Source: Phallus indusiatus
Lineage: Eukaryota; Basidiomycota; Agaricomycetes; Phallales; Phallaceae
Length of the DNA: 64,000 nt
Direction of reading: 5' to 3'
Assembly: GCA_027605045.1 (NCBI GenBank)
Contig: JAQFWX010000008.1
Span: forward strand, 62,001 to 126,000
A program made the position numbers and the translations under genes. Shown here piece by piece: positions 1 through 11,886 of this stretch. The notes below the pieces were generated by a model. The model saw only the letters and a list, made by a program, of their open reading frames with translations, ran no database searches and was not told the DNA's origin. The first letter of the stretch is position 1; each line of letters begins with the position of its first letter.

Positions 1-509
1 ACAGATAGTTTGATTTAACATGTAAAAATCTTAGCAGCAATGAATCAGCTCGAAAATTGTACTTTCAATGTAGAAGCTCTTCAAGTTTCCGACTTCGCCA
101 ATTCCGAGCGCAGTCGGTCTCTCAATCTGACACATTCTTGTCTGAACAATGTATAATGCTTTATTTATATAAATTGCATGCTTACAATTGATTTGTTCAT
201 CTCTATCCTCATTTATAGATTCCGGACCAAACGTCCAACCAGGACTCTTCCGAGTCTCTAGCGACACCCTCCGGCCAGCCGGACCACTCCAAATCCCCAG
301 GCTCAGAAGTTAGGGACGGCGTCTCGCAACAACCACAACTTACAAGTGAATCACGGCTTATATTTCTTGGTCTTTTGGTCTTTTATTTTGTTTTGCAACT
401 TCTTGGTGATTATCATCGTGGTTGGTCAATATTGTCGTCCATTGTCGGTGAATGCCGTTGCACTCTACATGTCGAACAAGCTCGACGACGGAAGGCTTCA
501 AAACAATAA
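1..509 (+). CDS. C-terminal exons of an unidentified membrane protein (partial, enters from left edge)
   Basis: Two exons fit together in phase 0. The first is open from at least position 40 to 150, the intron is 151-218 (donor GTATAA, acceptor TTATAG), and the last exon is 219-509 with stop TAA. The last exon was found by reading the frame directly; it has no internal Met. The encoded tail is rich in Ser, Pro, Gln and Asp, followed by a strongly hydrophobic stretch of about 15 residues (core FLGLLVFYFVLQLL) that looks like one membrane span, then a short basic tail ending RRRKASKQ. An ATG at 40 lies in frame but the real start is probably left of the window. The family is not recognised; a tail-anchored or single-span protein is possible (inference). 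Confidence 0.5.
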
Positions 510-831
510 TTTCACTTTCTCTCATTTTCTTGTTTGTCTTCAAAGTTGTCCAAGGACTCGAGGACGCTTTGCACTATATGAAGCCTGTACAGCAGTAAAA
601 GAAGTACAAGTCTCTCATTTATTTATTTATCAGTCTAAATTGTATAGTCATTATAATAGCTTATGTATGGACTCTCAAAACACATACCTGTTTGAACAAT
701 TCGCAATTCTGATTACCCCCATTTACTCGACGTTTGTCTTTGCATGAAGTTAGAATCACGGCAACGTGGTCCGAAACGTGACATCACGTCACTTTTACTC
801 CGGACACTTTTCAGACTTGCATTTGACTTGC
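510..831. other. Intergenic region upstream of the sirtuin
   Basis: This stretch holds the 3' flank of the left-edge gene and the promoter side of the sirtuin gene. An open frame at 346-747 merely overlaps the preceding exon in another frame and lacks coding character. A GTGACATCACGTCAC stretch at about 778-792 is a possible transcription-factor site (inference). No RNA gene is seen. Confidence 0.4.
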
Positions 832-2512
832 ATGCGACTCTCTGTCCCGAATATTCCACTCAATATCATAAATGCGGTAGGAAAAACACAACAGATTCCT
901 CTCCAAGCTGCCACAGAACGCATTGTCAACTTTTTAACACCCGGGAATACAACCGTGTTAACTGGTGCTGGTGTCAGCGTTGATTCTGGCATTCGTGCTT
1001 ACCGTGGTAAAGATGGACGGTATATGAATCCGAATTATAAGTGAGACCAAAGACCGGGGTAAAATCTAGAACGAGTACTGATATATCTCTCTTTTCAGAC
1101 CTATCTTTGTAAGATATAATCTTAGACTTGTTGTGTTGCGAGATATAATGGGCGGTTTGGAATAGTTCCAAGAATTGGTTGAAAACAGTCCAAGAGGCCA
1201 TTTGTTCAGGTATTCTGTTCTGCTTTCTGCAGTGGTTTTAATTTTACTCATATGTTTTGATTAAGACAACGATACTGGAGTCGCGCCTATATGGGATACC
1301 AACCGATCCACCGCGCTCAACCAAATCCAACACACTACGCTCTCGCAGCACTAATGTATACCACATTCATCAAGGACATTATCACGCAAAACGTCGACGG
1401 GTTGCATTCCAAAGCAAGCTCGTTGTCCCTCGAAGAAGAATATCCTCAGATATTGCAGCTACACGGCAGTCTTCATGTAAGAATACACAGATGCACTCAT
1501 CAAAAAGACAGAATTGAGGATTACCCGCTTTTTTTATGTTAGAAAGTACACTGCAGGAAGTATCACTTTGAATCCAGAGAGCGATATCAACATGCTATAT
1601 CACTAGCAAATCCAAAATGGAAGCTTTTAGCTGACGATTTGGAGAATTCACGCATCGAGCTACGTACCAACCCCGACGGTGATGTTCGATTACTTTTTTT
1701 TTTCTTTTTTCAGTGTCATTTTTCCCTCAGTCTGACCGAACTTGCCTTTGTTCTGTTTTCCAGATTGAACTTCCTGGCATACGGTTTGACGATTTTCAGA
1801 TTCCACCTTGTAAAACATGTCTGAAGGAAGGTCTCATTGAAACTACCGTACGTTTGTACATTTGTCTGATGTGCGAGCTTTTTTGAATTATCTGAGAAGA
1901 TGAAACCTTCTGTCGTTTTCTTCGGAGAATCATTATCGGACTCCGTACGGGACGATTCGTACGTAAACCCTGTACTTTCAACAAGTCGTTATTATACTAC
2001 CTGACTCGCTTTCTCTCTTTCGCAGGTTTTCTAAGATAGAAAGCTGCGATCAACTATTAGTCATCGGAACAACTCTAGCAACCTACTCCGCCTTCCGGTA
2101 CGGCTTTTCTCTTTCAACAGCAAACTTTCATCTATCAAACTTTATATTTGAGTTTTGATCGAGAATGATGAGAGAGAGAGGAAAAAGAAGAAACCGACTG
2201 ACTGACTGCGCTTTTTCTTTAATTTCCCGCAGGCTTGTCAAACGTGCGTTGGACCTCAAGAAGCCCGTCCTCCTCTTGAACTACGGTCCTACACGTGCAG
2301 ATAGTCTCCCCGGAATCGAAAAAATTGAGATGCATAGCGGTGAACTTTTACATGCGGCTGCTGAACTTTTGACGTATGTTATTCAAGATTCTCGGTTTTC
2401 TTTCTTTCTTTTTTTCCTAAAATCATTTATCCTTTTTAGGGCTGGAATAGCTGACGAAGAAGTTGATCGGATGTTGTCAAGTGGCGTCATAACCCCCATT
2501 CCACCTGAATAA
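832..2512 (+). CDS. Sirtuin, NAD-dependent protein deacylase, SIRT4-like (class II)
   Basis: The joined model has ten exons: 832-1040, 1099-1108, 1166-1209, 1266-1476, 1543-1683, 1764-1847, 1900-1958, 2026-2097, 2233-2373, 2440-2512. All phases close, giving about 347 aa. Visible Sir2 signatures in order are the NAD-binding GAGVSVDSGIRAYRG, the QNVDGLH motif, LHGSLH with the catalytic His, then the zinc module and LLVIGTT. KPIF plus a QRYW stretch and NPDGD are typical of the SIRT4-like fungal group. Family members remove acyl groups from lysines using NAD and are often mitochondrial; localisation here is inferred only. Only one Cys (HCRKY) occupies the first zinc knuckle, where CxxC is usual; the second knuckle CKTC is intact. 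The second exon is 10 nt. The donor after 1683 (GTTCGA) is weak. The upstream in-frame Met at 766 is less likely because the conserved region starts well after 832. Confidence 0.9.
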
Positions 2513-3221
2513 GATTTTCATTTTCATTTTTGCTCACAAAGCCCTATGTCCCATGTTGGCACCACTGGCACTGCTTTCTTCTCAAGTTCCCCCTTCTCTT
2601 TCTATTACGCATTGGCAGTGCTGTTTGTGGACATATGGCACGCTTGGATAGTATGTCCCCTTCTTTCACATATTACTTCATTAATATATGCTTATAACGC
2701 CAGAAACCAAATAAGCTCGATATCGGCATTCTCTTTCTCCATAGTGCTCTCCTAACGCATCGAAGCTGGCTGGACTGCCCCTAGCTCCTTAAATGTGATA
2801 CCGCCGGAATTATATAAAAACGCTGTTGGTTTTTATCGGAAGGGGAATACGATGCATGTATACACTTATACTATGAATATTTATTAATCACGAGTATTTT
2901 GGATGCGAACACATTCAACAGTTCTCGAGAGTTGCTTCAAATTATATTATCCCACACTATGTGCCTTCTTACGAGTCTGTATTGAAGACGGATAGTCTCC
3001 GGCTCTACAGTATATTGAAATGCAATTATACAGAATACAGATAAAGCAAAACAACAATAGCATCGCCTGCCAACCGGGGTGGCATGCTCTTTGGAAAATT
3101 TCAGAATAATGCCATCTTCCGAAATCCAGTCACTTCCAAAACATCATTCATTTGCATTATAAATTATTCTATGGGTGCGTGTATCCCCCGGCGTCGGGAG
3201 TTAAATGATAAATCAATTTCG
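2513..3221. other. Convergent intergenic region between sirtuin and MFS gene 1
   Basis: This AT-rich stretch separates two 3' ends. Open frames at 2546-2755 and 3084-3353 show no family signature; the second is antisense to the MFS tail. It probably holds the two 3' UTRs and polyadenylation signals. Confidence 0.4.
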
Positions 3222-5968
3222 TCACTGAATTTCTGTTATCGTCGACGTTGCCGTTGCAGTCGTCGATTTCGAATCTTTTTTCGTTCGTTCGTTGTCGTTG
3301 TCATCGGTGTCGTTGTTAGCTGTGGTAGTACCACGGCGGCGTTCGGCTTCTAATAATAACAATTGTGCTATTTTCGATTTAGATCGTATCCAAGGTCCGT
3401 AGCGGTATAATATGAAGGGGACAACGGCTAGTAAGGCTGCGATACATCCGAAGAGGGTTGATGCCCAGTGAAATGTTAGTCGGTTGTACATCTGTGAAAG
3501 GTATTGAGTGACAAGTCGAGGTGAGAGAGTAGGAGTAACATACCTGGGTGGTGAATAATGGAAAGATAGTTGCCATTGTGTTTCCTAAAGCAAAAGGGTG
3601 ATAATTTTGAAAATAAAACTCAGATGTAATAACTATACACATCCAATACTCACGGAACAAACTCTGTCCAGCTAACGCAGACGACGCATAAATATTATAA
3701 CAATCCGCCAAATACGTAAATGACGCGAGATAAATCGTAAACACAGCTGTCATGAACACGAATAATCCGCACATGGGTGCGATCCATGCGTGAACTGAAG
3801 GGATAGCGGTCCAGGCGTAGATGAAACAGCCTAAGGGGAGGATAATGGCTGCTACCATTGGTGCGTATAGTCTTGCTTCTGGGCCTTTTCGAGCTACGTT
3901 TCGACTAAAAAAAGGGAGGAAACGGGTGAAAGGGTGAGAGGAAAAGTTGTGAACATGATTTAGATGTACGTACGTGTAGAGTTTGTCTTGATATAGGTTA
4001 CCGATGAATCCGACGACGCAGCCAAGGCTTTAAAATTTTTTGAGAAAAAGCGTGATAATGAAAATTGATGGTTGACTTACAATAGAGGTAAAAATGCAAG
4101 CCCGATTTCTGCGCTGTCGAAATGATATAGCGTTGAGAAAACTAAACCAATAGACCTGGAGGCATCAATTAAATTCGGTATAACCCCGACAGATGATAAA
4201 AATTCTCACTCCAATTGACTATAGACGATACCCCACCTGAAAAAGAGAGCGAATAAGAAATGTTGCGTACAACTGAAATTTCGTCTTTTGTCTTACCCTA
4301 CACCGACCCATAACTAAAAACGTAATGCGTGAGTTAAAGTCAAATGTACTAAAGACGACAGTGCGTGAACTTACACTAATGCTAAGGACGATCGGTTCAC
4401 TTGCAAGCATATCTGAAAAAGCAAATTTCAATTTTGATATACATACGCAATGTTGGCAAGACTCACATATAGGTCGAGTACACGAGATGCTGATAAGATT
4501 CCATAAACTTGAACTCTCATCTTCAACACGAGCTCTGTATCTGGGATTTCCGGTTTCTCGACGCAGTTTCTCTGCTTCTTTGGTTAAAATGACGCCAGCT
4601 AACGAGGAGAGAAGATTTGAACATTCAATATGAGATTATTAAACGGAAATAAACAATACCTCTTGTTTCTTGAAAGAATATGAATAGGAATACTGCGTAG
4701 ATACCTCCCACACTAGACGCACACACAACAAGTGAAGGTTTTAGTCCGATAACGGAGGTGCATATATTCATCTCTCACATTAGATGTAGCCACTGAATCC
4801 ATCTCCATTGCAGATGAGGATTCTGTTCAATCAAACCCGCAAAAGTCGGCGCCAAACCGGTACATCCAGCTGCGGTCAGCGCATATATCGACATGGGCAC
4901 GCCTCGCCTATTGTCCCGAAAGCAAAATCAAATCATTGGAATTGAATGGTAGGGAAGAAAAACCCTTACTCGTAAGGCGCCCAGATATCAGCCACAACTC
5001 CAGCAGCCTAATCACCCTTTTAGTTTTTGAGGACGGAAAAATTCTAAAAATAGATGTGCGTACGACAGTTGCGCCAGTTGAGCCGGCTGCACCGGCGAGA
5101 ACACGGGCAGCTATGACGGTTGGCATGTTTTTGGCTCTGGAATAAGATTGAGATAATAAATATTTTGAGATTTTTTCTCAAGTGATTAAATCATTGACAT
5201 ACTCGGCGACCATGATATGCATTGCTGCGAATACAATCATCGATATGATAAAGAGCGGTCTTCGTCCTAGTTCTTCACTTAGTGGGGCGGTAAAAAGGGG
5301 TGTGACACCAAATCCAAGGCAATATAGACTGTTTTGAAACAATTTTGTTGATTGGGGGTTGAGCGTTGATGATCGCACCAAATGAAATCAAAGCTTACCC
5401 TAAACCAGCTGCTCCTTGTTCTGTCGTTCCTCGAAGATCTCGTAGCATTGATGGTAAACCAGATGAAAAGCTGGATCCTACGGATGCTGAACACGAATGC
5501 ATTAAATTAAATTCAAGGGCAAGGGAGTACGAAGATAAATGCTATTTACCACTGAAAATGGTGAATGTACAAGCTATCCATGTTGTGATCCACTTTTGTA
5601 AACGCGGTTTGTTCATCGGATTTCGTGGGTCTCCATCGCTGAACTCTACCTGTTAAACATATTATTATAACGATGCGAGTACATAGTAAAGTCTTGTTCT
5701 TGTTCTTCAGCATACGTACATATATGGGCCCAGCTTCCTTCTCAGAGTCTTCTTGAGTCCATGACTCTCGACTTCTTTGGGGAGATCCAGACTTCTCAAT
5801 ATCAGCTATGACTTCTCCTTCTTGAACATCCGCCGTCGTATCAGCATGAGCGTGAGCCTGTGAGAGGTGAAGGTGGACACGGGGATCTACAATCTCATGT
5901 GGCTGAGAAGTGAGAATATATCCGTCGACGGTTCTTGGGCTCGAACTCGAAGCTGACTCGAGAACCAT
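3222..5968 (-). CDS. MFS transporter, DHA1-type drug/polyamine:H+ antiporter (tandem copy 1)
   Basis: This is a multi-exon minus-strand gene starting at ATG 5968 and stopping at 3222. Its first exons are 5720-5968, 5550-5649, 5399-5486 and 5203-5328; at least seven more short exons follow. The last exon (about 3222-3491) begins MYNRLTFHWAST. The long cytoplasmic N-terminus is acidic and Ser-rich. The MFS core shows GLPSMLRDL, LGFGVTPLFTAPLSEELGRR (motif A-like), then GAAGSTGATVV, FIYAWTA and LASFTYLAD near the C-terminal half. The DHA1 family exports drugs, polyamines or metabolites across the plasma membrane by proton antiport; the substrate cannot be read from sequence. The C-terminal tail is Thr/Asp/Lys-rich. 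It is closely related to the gene at 8473-11886, with identical exon lengths where checked, so the pair arose by tandem duplication. Confidence 0.88.
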
Positions 5969-8472
5969 GGTGCTAAGGCCTGAAACTCTGGAAACTGAGA
6001 AAGAGAGAGAGAAAGAGAGAAGAGTTGAGAAGGGCTTGAAAAGAAGTTTAAACCGTGGACATGACTCCGCGTTGATTGCACTGATCTTTTTTAGGTGTAA
6101 GGATAGCCTGAGGATGACAAGCGAGGGGGGCAAACCACACGGCCACTACGCGGCATAACTACGGCACAAGAACATTTATGATGATTTGATGACAAATCCT
6201 TTCCGCTGGCGGGGAAAAACTTTTCTCTTTCTGGGCTGAACCGGTCTTTCCTTTGTCTTTTGCTAGTCTCTTTTTCGATAAGGACAGGCATATGACAACA
6301 GATATAGCTTGGTCAATTCAGGGTTTATCTCATGCGAAATTAAAAAGACGTACATATCTTTCAAAATGTGTCTATCGCGAGTCGGGTGCAGTGAAGTTTT
6401 CGTAATCGTCCTAGTCGAGTCAAGAGTCATGCTGAGGTGCATGGTTTTTCCTCCAATGAGCTTCAGGAACATACCTAGTTATTTTAATATTTCAATTCAA
6501 AGAAGAAACGTTCACGACTCCCCAAGACTGTCCGATGGACACAATCGGACATTGGATGAGTAACTCGGATGTAAATATTTTCCGACATTCGGAGTCCGCC
6601 CGCACTTCAGAGGCTCAGAAATGTCTTGTGCGGTCAGGCAAGGCAAAGGGCCCGCAAGGCATCTCGGATTCGAGGTTCAAATTTGTAAAAGAATATGCAG
6701 TTTGAAGATTTTCCTACTATATCACGACCCCCACATGCACGAAGTACACGCGGGTGTCGCGTTACGCACCGGAATTTGGACCATATCATGATGATCACTG
6801 GCAACGCACCGAAAGCAAACGATTCACAGAACACAGGACACACCGGTACTCAAACGCACAATCCAATTCTGGTACAATTTTCCTCGGGTCCATTTTTCAT
6901 CTTATCTCTCAGAACTATCATTTTTCATCAACCGCTATCAGGCACACCCGCTAGAAGCGCTTTAAAAATGACGTACCGTGGTACTGCACCAATCAAACTA
7001 CGTATGAACATAGATTCGTTCAAAATGGTTTTTTGTTTTCCCAGTGAACCATCATTGAACTGATCATGTGTTTTGACTTGGCTAATTATGTACAGACAGA
7101 CATATGTGCTAGAATATCGCAATTCAATGTTTCTTCGATCATCGTGAGAGATGGTTACCATGTTATATTGGCAATTATCCACCCTTCCTTGTTTATTCGA
7201 CCTGCCAAATCGATATGTATTATTTATTCATCAGCACCCCGCTATCGGCTTGAAAGTCTGCCGTGAACCAACTTGAAATTAGGGGAAATGTACACCCCGA
7301 GGCTAGCTTTTGAATTTTCTAATAGTAATTATTACTTGCATTTGTATCATATTCCAATTCATCGCATTGGTCAAGTCTACTAAACATCATACTAGCAAGC
7401 TAGACTGATAAGCACCGAATTAAGGGAGGCGACCAACAAGTTATTATTTCTTTTACTCTAACTAGTATTACAAGGAACAGCTGAAAAAACTGTCAACAAA
7501 AAAAGAAACGAAATTTTGAAGTCGAAAAAAAAAATGCTAATATCTACTTTGGGATGACTGAATTTGGTATTGGGTTGTATGTGCCCTTCAAAAAGAAACG
7601 ATCAACGCATATGTTACGATTCGAAAAAAAAGGTAGGTCCACCGGTCCCTTTGAAAAACGAAAAATTGATTTGTTCGATGTTGAATCTTGATGAGAATGA
7701 GGAGAGGAAAAAGAAGAGTGGAGAAAAAAATAAAGGAAATGATAAAAAAAATGTTACAGTTGAATGAACGTGTACATCGAAAAAAAAAGACGTGCTCAAA
7801 AAATGGAAATGAAAATGAGGAGAATAAGAGAATAATCAATAAGAAATTCATTAGCACAGTAAAGTATGGATATGGATATGGGATATGGACGTGGATATTG
7901 ATTGTTCATTCGCCCGGAGAGAGAGAGAAGAAAGAAAAAAAAGGGCTACTCTCCTCCGTATGCGGAAATTTTCTTGTTTGTAATATAAGGTTATTCGTAT
8001 TTCGAAATTGCTTCTGGTTCGGTTCGTAATAGTATGTCCAAATTGCTCGCTTGCCCGCCTGTGAAAGGCGAGTTTGGGGTGCGGCCGATAGTCTTCATCA
8101 TCCTCGTCTTCATCTTCTCGTCCTCGTTCTCGACTCCCCTAATAATAAAACGTACGTGTAATATAAAAATAGACTTCGGAAGAAAGAAAAAATGGAAAAT
8201 GAAAACTTGTGTGCGAGAAAAAGGAGAATAGGAATTAAACTGATATAAGAATAGGAAATTGAGTTGTTGCCGGAGAAGAGAAGAAAAAAATAGGTAATGT
8301 TCGTTGAATATAGTTTATGATGAATAGCGTGCCTTTAGTGCTGGTGGTATGTATAGTGTGCGGGGGGGGGCTTGAATTGGAATGGGGAATGGACCTGTGC
8401 CAGTGGACGGACAGATATGGGGGAAAAATTAAAATCGGGAGTTGTTCATTGAAAGCATGTACACTTCTTTCT
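5969..8472. other. 2.5-kb spacer between the two MFS genes (promoter side of copy 1)
   Basis: No supported gene is seen. Several open frames (for example 6695-7063, 7588-7857, 7688-8029) are low-complexity or antisense pairs caused by A/G-rich stretches around 7500-7960. Purine runs such as GAGAGAGAGAAGAAAG and repeated GGATATGG units near 7868-7890 are the only structure. The stretch next to 5968 presumably holds the promoter and 5' UTR of MFS copy 1. Confidence 0.4.
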
Positions 8473-11400
8473 TTACACATTGGTGCTCGGGTCGACCACA
8501 GGAGGGGGTGACAACGACGTCGGAGACGCAGGAACAGTACTAGCACCGCCAGTCTTATCCAAAGACTTCTCCAAAGGTTTCTCAACCATCGTCCTAATCG
8601 TAGTCGGAGACGCAGGAACCTCCAACTGTGTCCCTGCCCTCGCGCCCGCTGTGGAAGCAGATCTCAACAAAGACGCTTGGGCTTCAGCAACAAGCTGCGA
8701 CTCCCTCTTCAAAATCGTAGTCGCGAATTTTGAACGCGCACGAATTTCGCGACCTTTCCAGAATAGGATGAAGGGTACGACTGCTAAGAGTGTAGCGAGG
8801 CATGCGAAGATGGTAGATGCCCATTGGAATGGAAGACGGGCGTACATCTTAAAAAAGTATGAATATGGTTCGATTTTTCTCTCTGATAATATATGAACTA
8901 GAACACATACCTTGGTCGTGAACAATGGGAAAATTGTAGCCATAATATTCCCTACGTCAAGCTGTCAAAAAAAATCCCACTAACACAACCTTAAAAAAAC
9001 TCACTGCAAAGACTTTGACCCGCCAACGCCGACGACGCATATATCCCATACGAATCAGCAAGATACGTGAAAGACGCCAAGTACATTATAAAAAGCGCAA
9101 CAAAGAACGCAAAGATACCACACATCGGACCAATCCATGCTTGAACCGAGTGAAGCGCTGTCCAGGCGTATATAAAACAGCCGACGGGGAATAGAATGGC
9201 TGCTACCATTGCGGCGTATAGACGCGCTTCGGGGCCAATGCGTTTGACGTTACGTCTGTGTGATCATTTTTAGAAATTTGATGTGTTACATGCGGCGGGA
9301 AGGGAAGGGAAAGGAAGGTGGATGATAAGTTTTCGGATAAGTGGATTTGAATGGAATAGGAAGGGATGTGTCAAGGGGCAAAAACCGCGTGTTTTAAACG
9401 TTAGCGACGGCAAATAGTAAATGAATGAAAATTGATAAAACGTACAGGTATAAGCGATCTTGGTAGAAGTTGGCTGCGTATCCGACTAGACATCCAATCC
9501 TGTGTTAAGTTAGGTTAGATTTAGAAAAAAACGAGAAAAAACCGGAACTGGTGTGTTGGTAGTACTAGACTCACGTCATGGGGAGGAATGCCAAGCCGAC
9601 TTGGGCACTGTTGAATTGATATAACGTTTGAAAAACCAAACCGATGGATCTGAGTAGTATTAATGATAACAAAACGTGAGTTTCCGGAAAAGGACAAAAA
9701 AATGTAGGAAAGAGAAAGTCGACGCACTCGAGCTGGCTGTACAATACACCCCATCTAAAAAAAGGAATAGCCCGTCCGTCAATATAATGAAAGGTAAAGG
9801 GAAAATAGGATTCCTAGACGTACGCAACGCCTATCCATAACTATAATAAAAAGAAGCGCCATTGGCCAAATTAGAATTCGAAACCGGGGATATAGAACAA
9901 AAAAGGGTATGAAGAGCAACGCACGCTAATACTCAATACAATAGGTTCAGTAGCGAGAAGATCTACGGGAAAAAGAGAATTTTAGATAAACTTGTGAAGG
10001 GGTCTAGAGCCTTTGGGTACTCACATAAAGGTCTTGTACAAGAAGTAGTAATAAGCTGACGCAAACTTGTTCGTTCATCTTCGACTCGTGCGCGGTATCT
10101 AGAATCACCCGTTTCCTTTCGGAGCTTGTGAGCTTCCCGAGTTAAAATGACATCGCCTGTTTTTTTAAGAGCCAAAAAAGGCAGAAAAAAACGCGATACA
10201 TCAGTTCCGAGTTTTCGACAAAAAGGAAGAAAAAGAAGCGGAAGCGGAAGCATCACAGCCAGAGGCGAGCAGACTCTGGCTCTGGTCATGAGCGTCTTCC
10301 AGGCTTGATTAGGCTCCTGTCTTACTTCCGTCGCGGGTATCACGCATCAAAAAGACTGCGTACGAGCGAACGGAACGACACAGGAGAGGCCAAGCCAGCA
10401 CTAATTTTTCCTTTTTGAAAAAACGACTTACCTCGAGTCTCGTCAAAAAATAATAATACGACAAATGCATACGCGCCCGAAAATCTTAAAAACACGCGTT
10501 TTAGTAAGCGACATAAAGAAGCGGGACGTGTGGCCCCGCGGTTTGAGTTATGTACTAACATGAGGTTGAGCCATTGAATCCATCTCCACTGCAAATGGGG
10601 ATTTTGCTCGATTAAACCGGCAAATGTAGGAGCTAGACCTGCTACACCGACTGCTGATAAAGCGAATAGAGACATCGGAGCTCCTCGACTAAAAAGAAAA
10701 AAATCAAGTCGTTTCAATTGTAGTTCTAAAAAAGGAAAATCGGTTTCGCTTACTCGCTAGGGGCCCATATATCCGCTACAACTCCTGCAGCCTAAGGAAA
10801 GGAAAAGAAGAACCATTAATAAAGAATGAACAATGAACAATGACATGATTGGTCGGGACGAATAGGAAATGGATGCACTCACGACAGTGGCACCTGTCGA
10901 ACCTGCAGCTCCGGCGATGAACCGGGCGATAATTACTGTAGCCATGTTTTTCGCTCTACAAAAAGGAATGAATGAATGAAATTAGACATGTTTAATCGAG
11001 TGAGAGATGAATTGATTTAATTACTCTGCGGCGACGACGTGAATGAGAGCGAATATGACAATGGAGGCGATGAAAAGGGGGCGTCTTCCGAGGTCTTCAC
11101 TGAGAGGAGCGGTGAGGAGGGGTACTACACCGAACCCTAGACCGAATAGACTAGTAGAGAAAATCTGTCAGTAAGGGGGAAACGGGGGATATAATAGATC
11201 TATGACTGGGATGACGGACCTGAGAGTTGCTGCACCTTCTTCTTCGCTGCCGTGCAGGTCTCGGAGCATTGATGGAAAACCCAGTGCAATACTGGAGCCG
11301 GCTCCAGCTATGAGATAAGATGGAATAAGTATTAGAACTAGGGGGTAGATACGAGATGGGTTTATGCGTACCAGCTAAGATTGTAAAACTACAGGCAATA

Positions 11401-11886
11401 ATCGTAATGACCCATTTTCGGAAACGTGAAGCGTTGCGAGGATTTCTTACATCGCCTGGCATGAATTCAATCTACAAAATTCGTGTGAATGCGTTAAAAA
11501 CCTTTGGTCTGACGTCTCTTTTCTATACGTACATATATCGGAGCTGTGGCGGCATCTGGCTGCATGACCACTTCAAAGGAGGAGGCAGAGGGCTGACTTC
11601 GGAAACTGAGAGCCAGCTTCTCTGCATCGGATTTATCTTGTGCGCAAGTCTGGCAAAGCGGTTGCATTTGATGTTGATGTTGATGAGGGTGATGGTGATG
11701 GTGGTGAGGGTTCTGGATACTGGCGATGGGCTGAGGATGGACGGGTCGAAGGTGGTTTTGGGATTCGTCATTAGAAGATTCATGAATGCCGGAGCCGAGA
11801 ACTTGAACTTGAACGGTGTCACGTTGTGTCGTTAATAAGCTGCTAGTACTGTCAGGTGAAGAAGAGGGTGACATTGGGGAGGACAT
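8473..11886 (-). CDS. MFS transporter, DHA1-type drug/polyamine:H+ antiporter (tandem copy 2, His-rich N-terminus)
   Basis: The start is ATG 11886 and the stop is at 8473. The first exons are 11533-11886, 11372-11471, 11220-11307 and 11025-11150. The exons after the variable first one have lengths 100, 88 and 126 nt, exactly as in copy 1, and the first intron follows -PIY- in both. The core shows GFPSMLRDLHG, LGFGVVPLLTAPLSEDLGRR, FIAGAAGSTGATVV, ETRGDVILTREAHKLRKETG in the central loop (a DHA1 hallmark), FIYAWTA and YLASFTYLAD. The cytoplasmic N-terminus carries a His/Gln tract (residues about 61-72, bases about 11670-11706) and the C-terminal tail is Pro/Ser/Thr-rich and unlike copy 1. It is probably a plasma-membrane exporter; the substrate is unknown. 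The His tract could bind metal ions or be a neutral CAC/CAT repeat expansion (inference). Confidence 0.88.

Noticed and set aside
2546..2755. 69-codon plus-strand frame after the sirtuin
   Set aside because: It lies in the 3' flank, is hydrophobic by composition only, and has no homologous motif or partner exon.
7564..8029. Overlapping open frames rich in Lys, Glu and Phe on both strands
   Set aside because: They arise from A/G-rich low-complexity DNA; no motif, splice signal or start context supports a gene.
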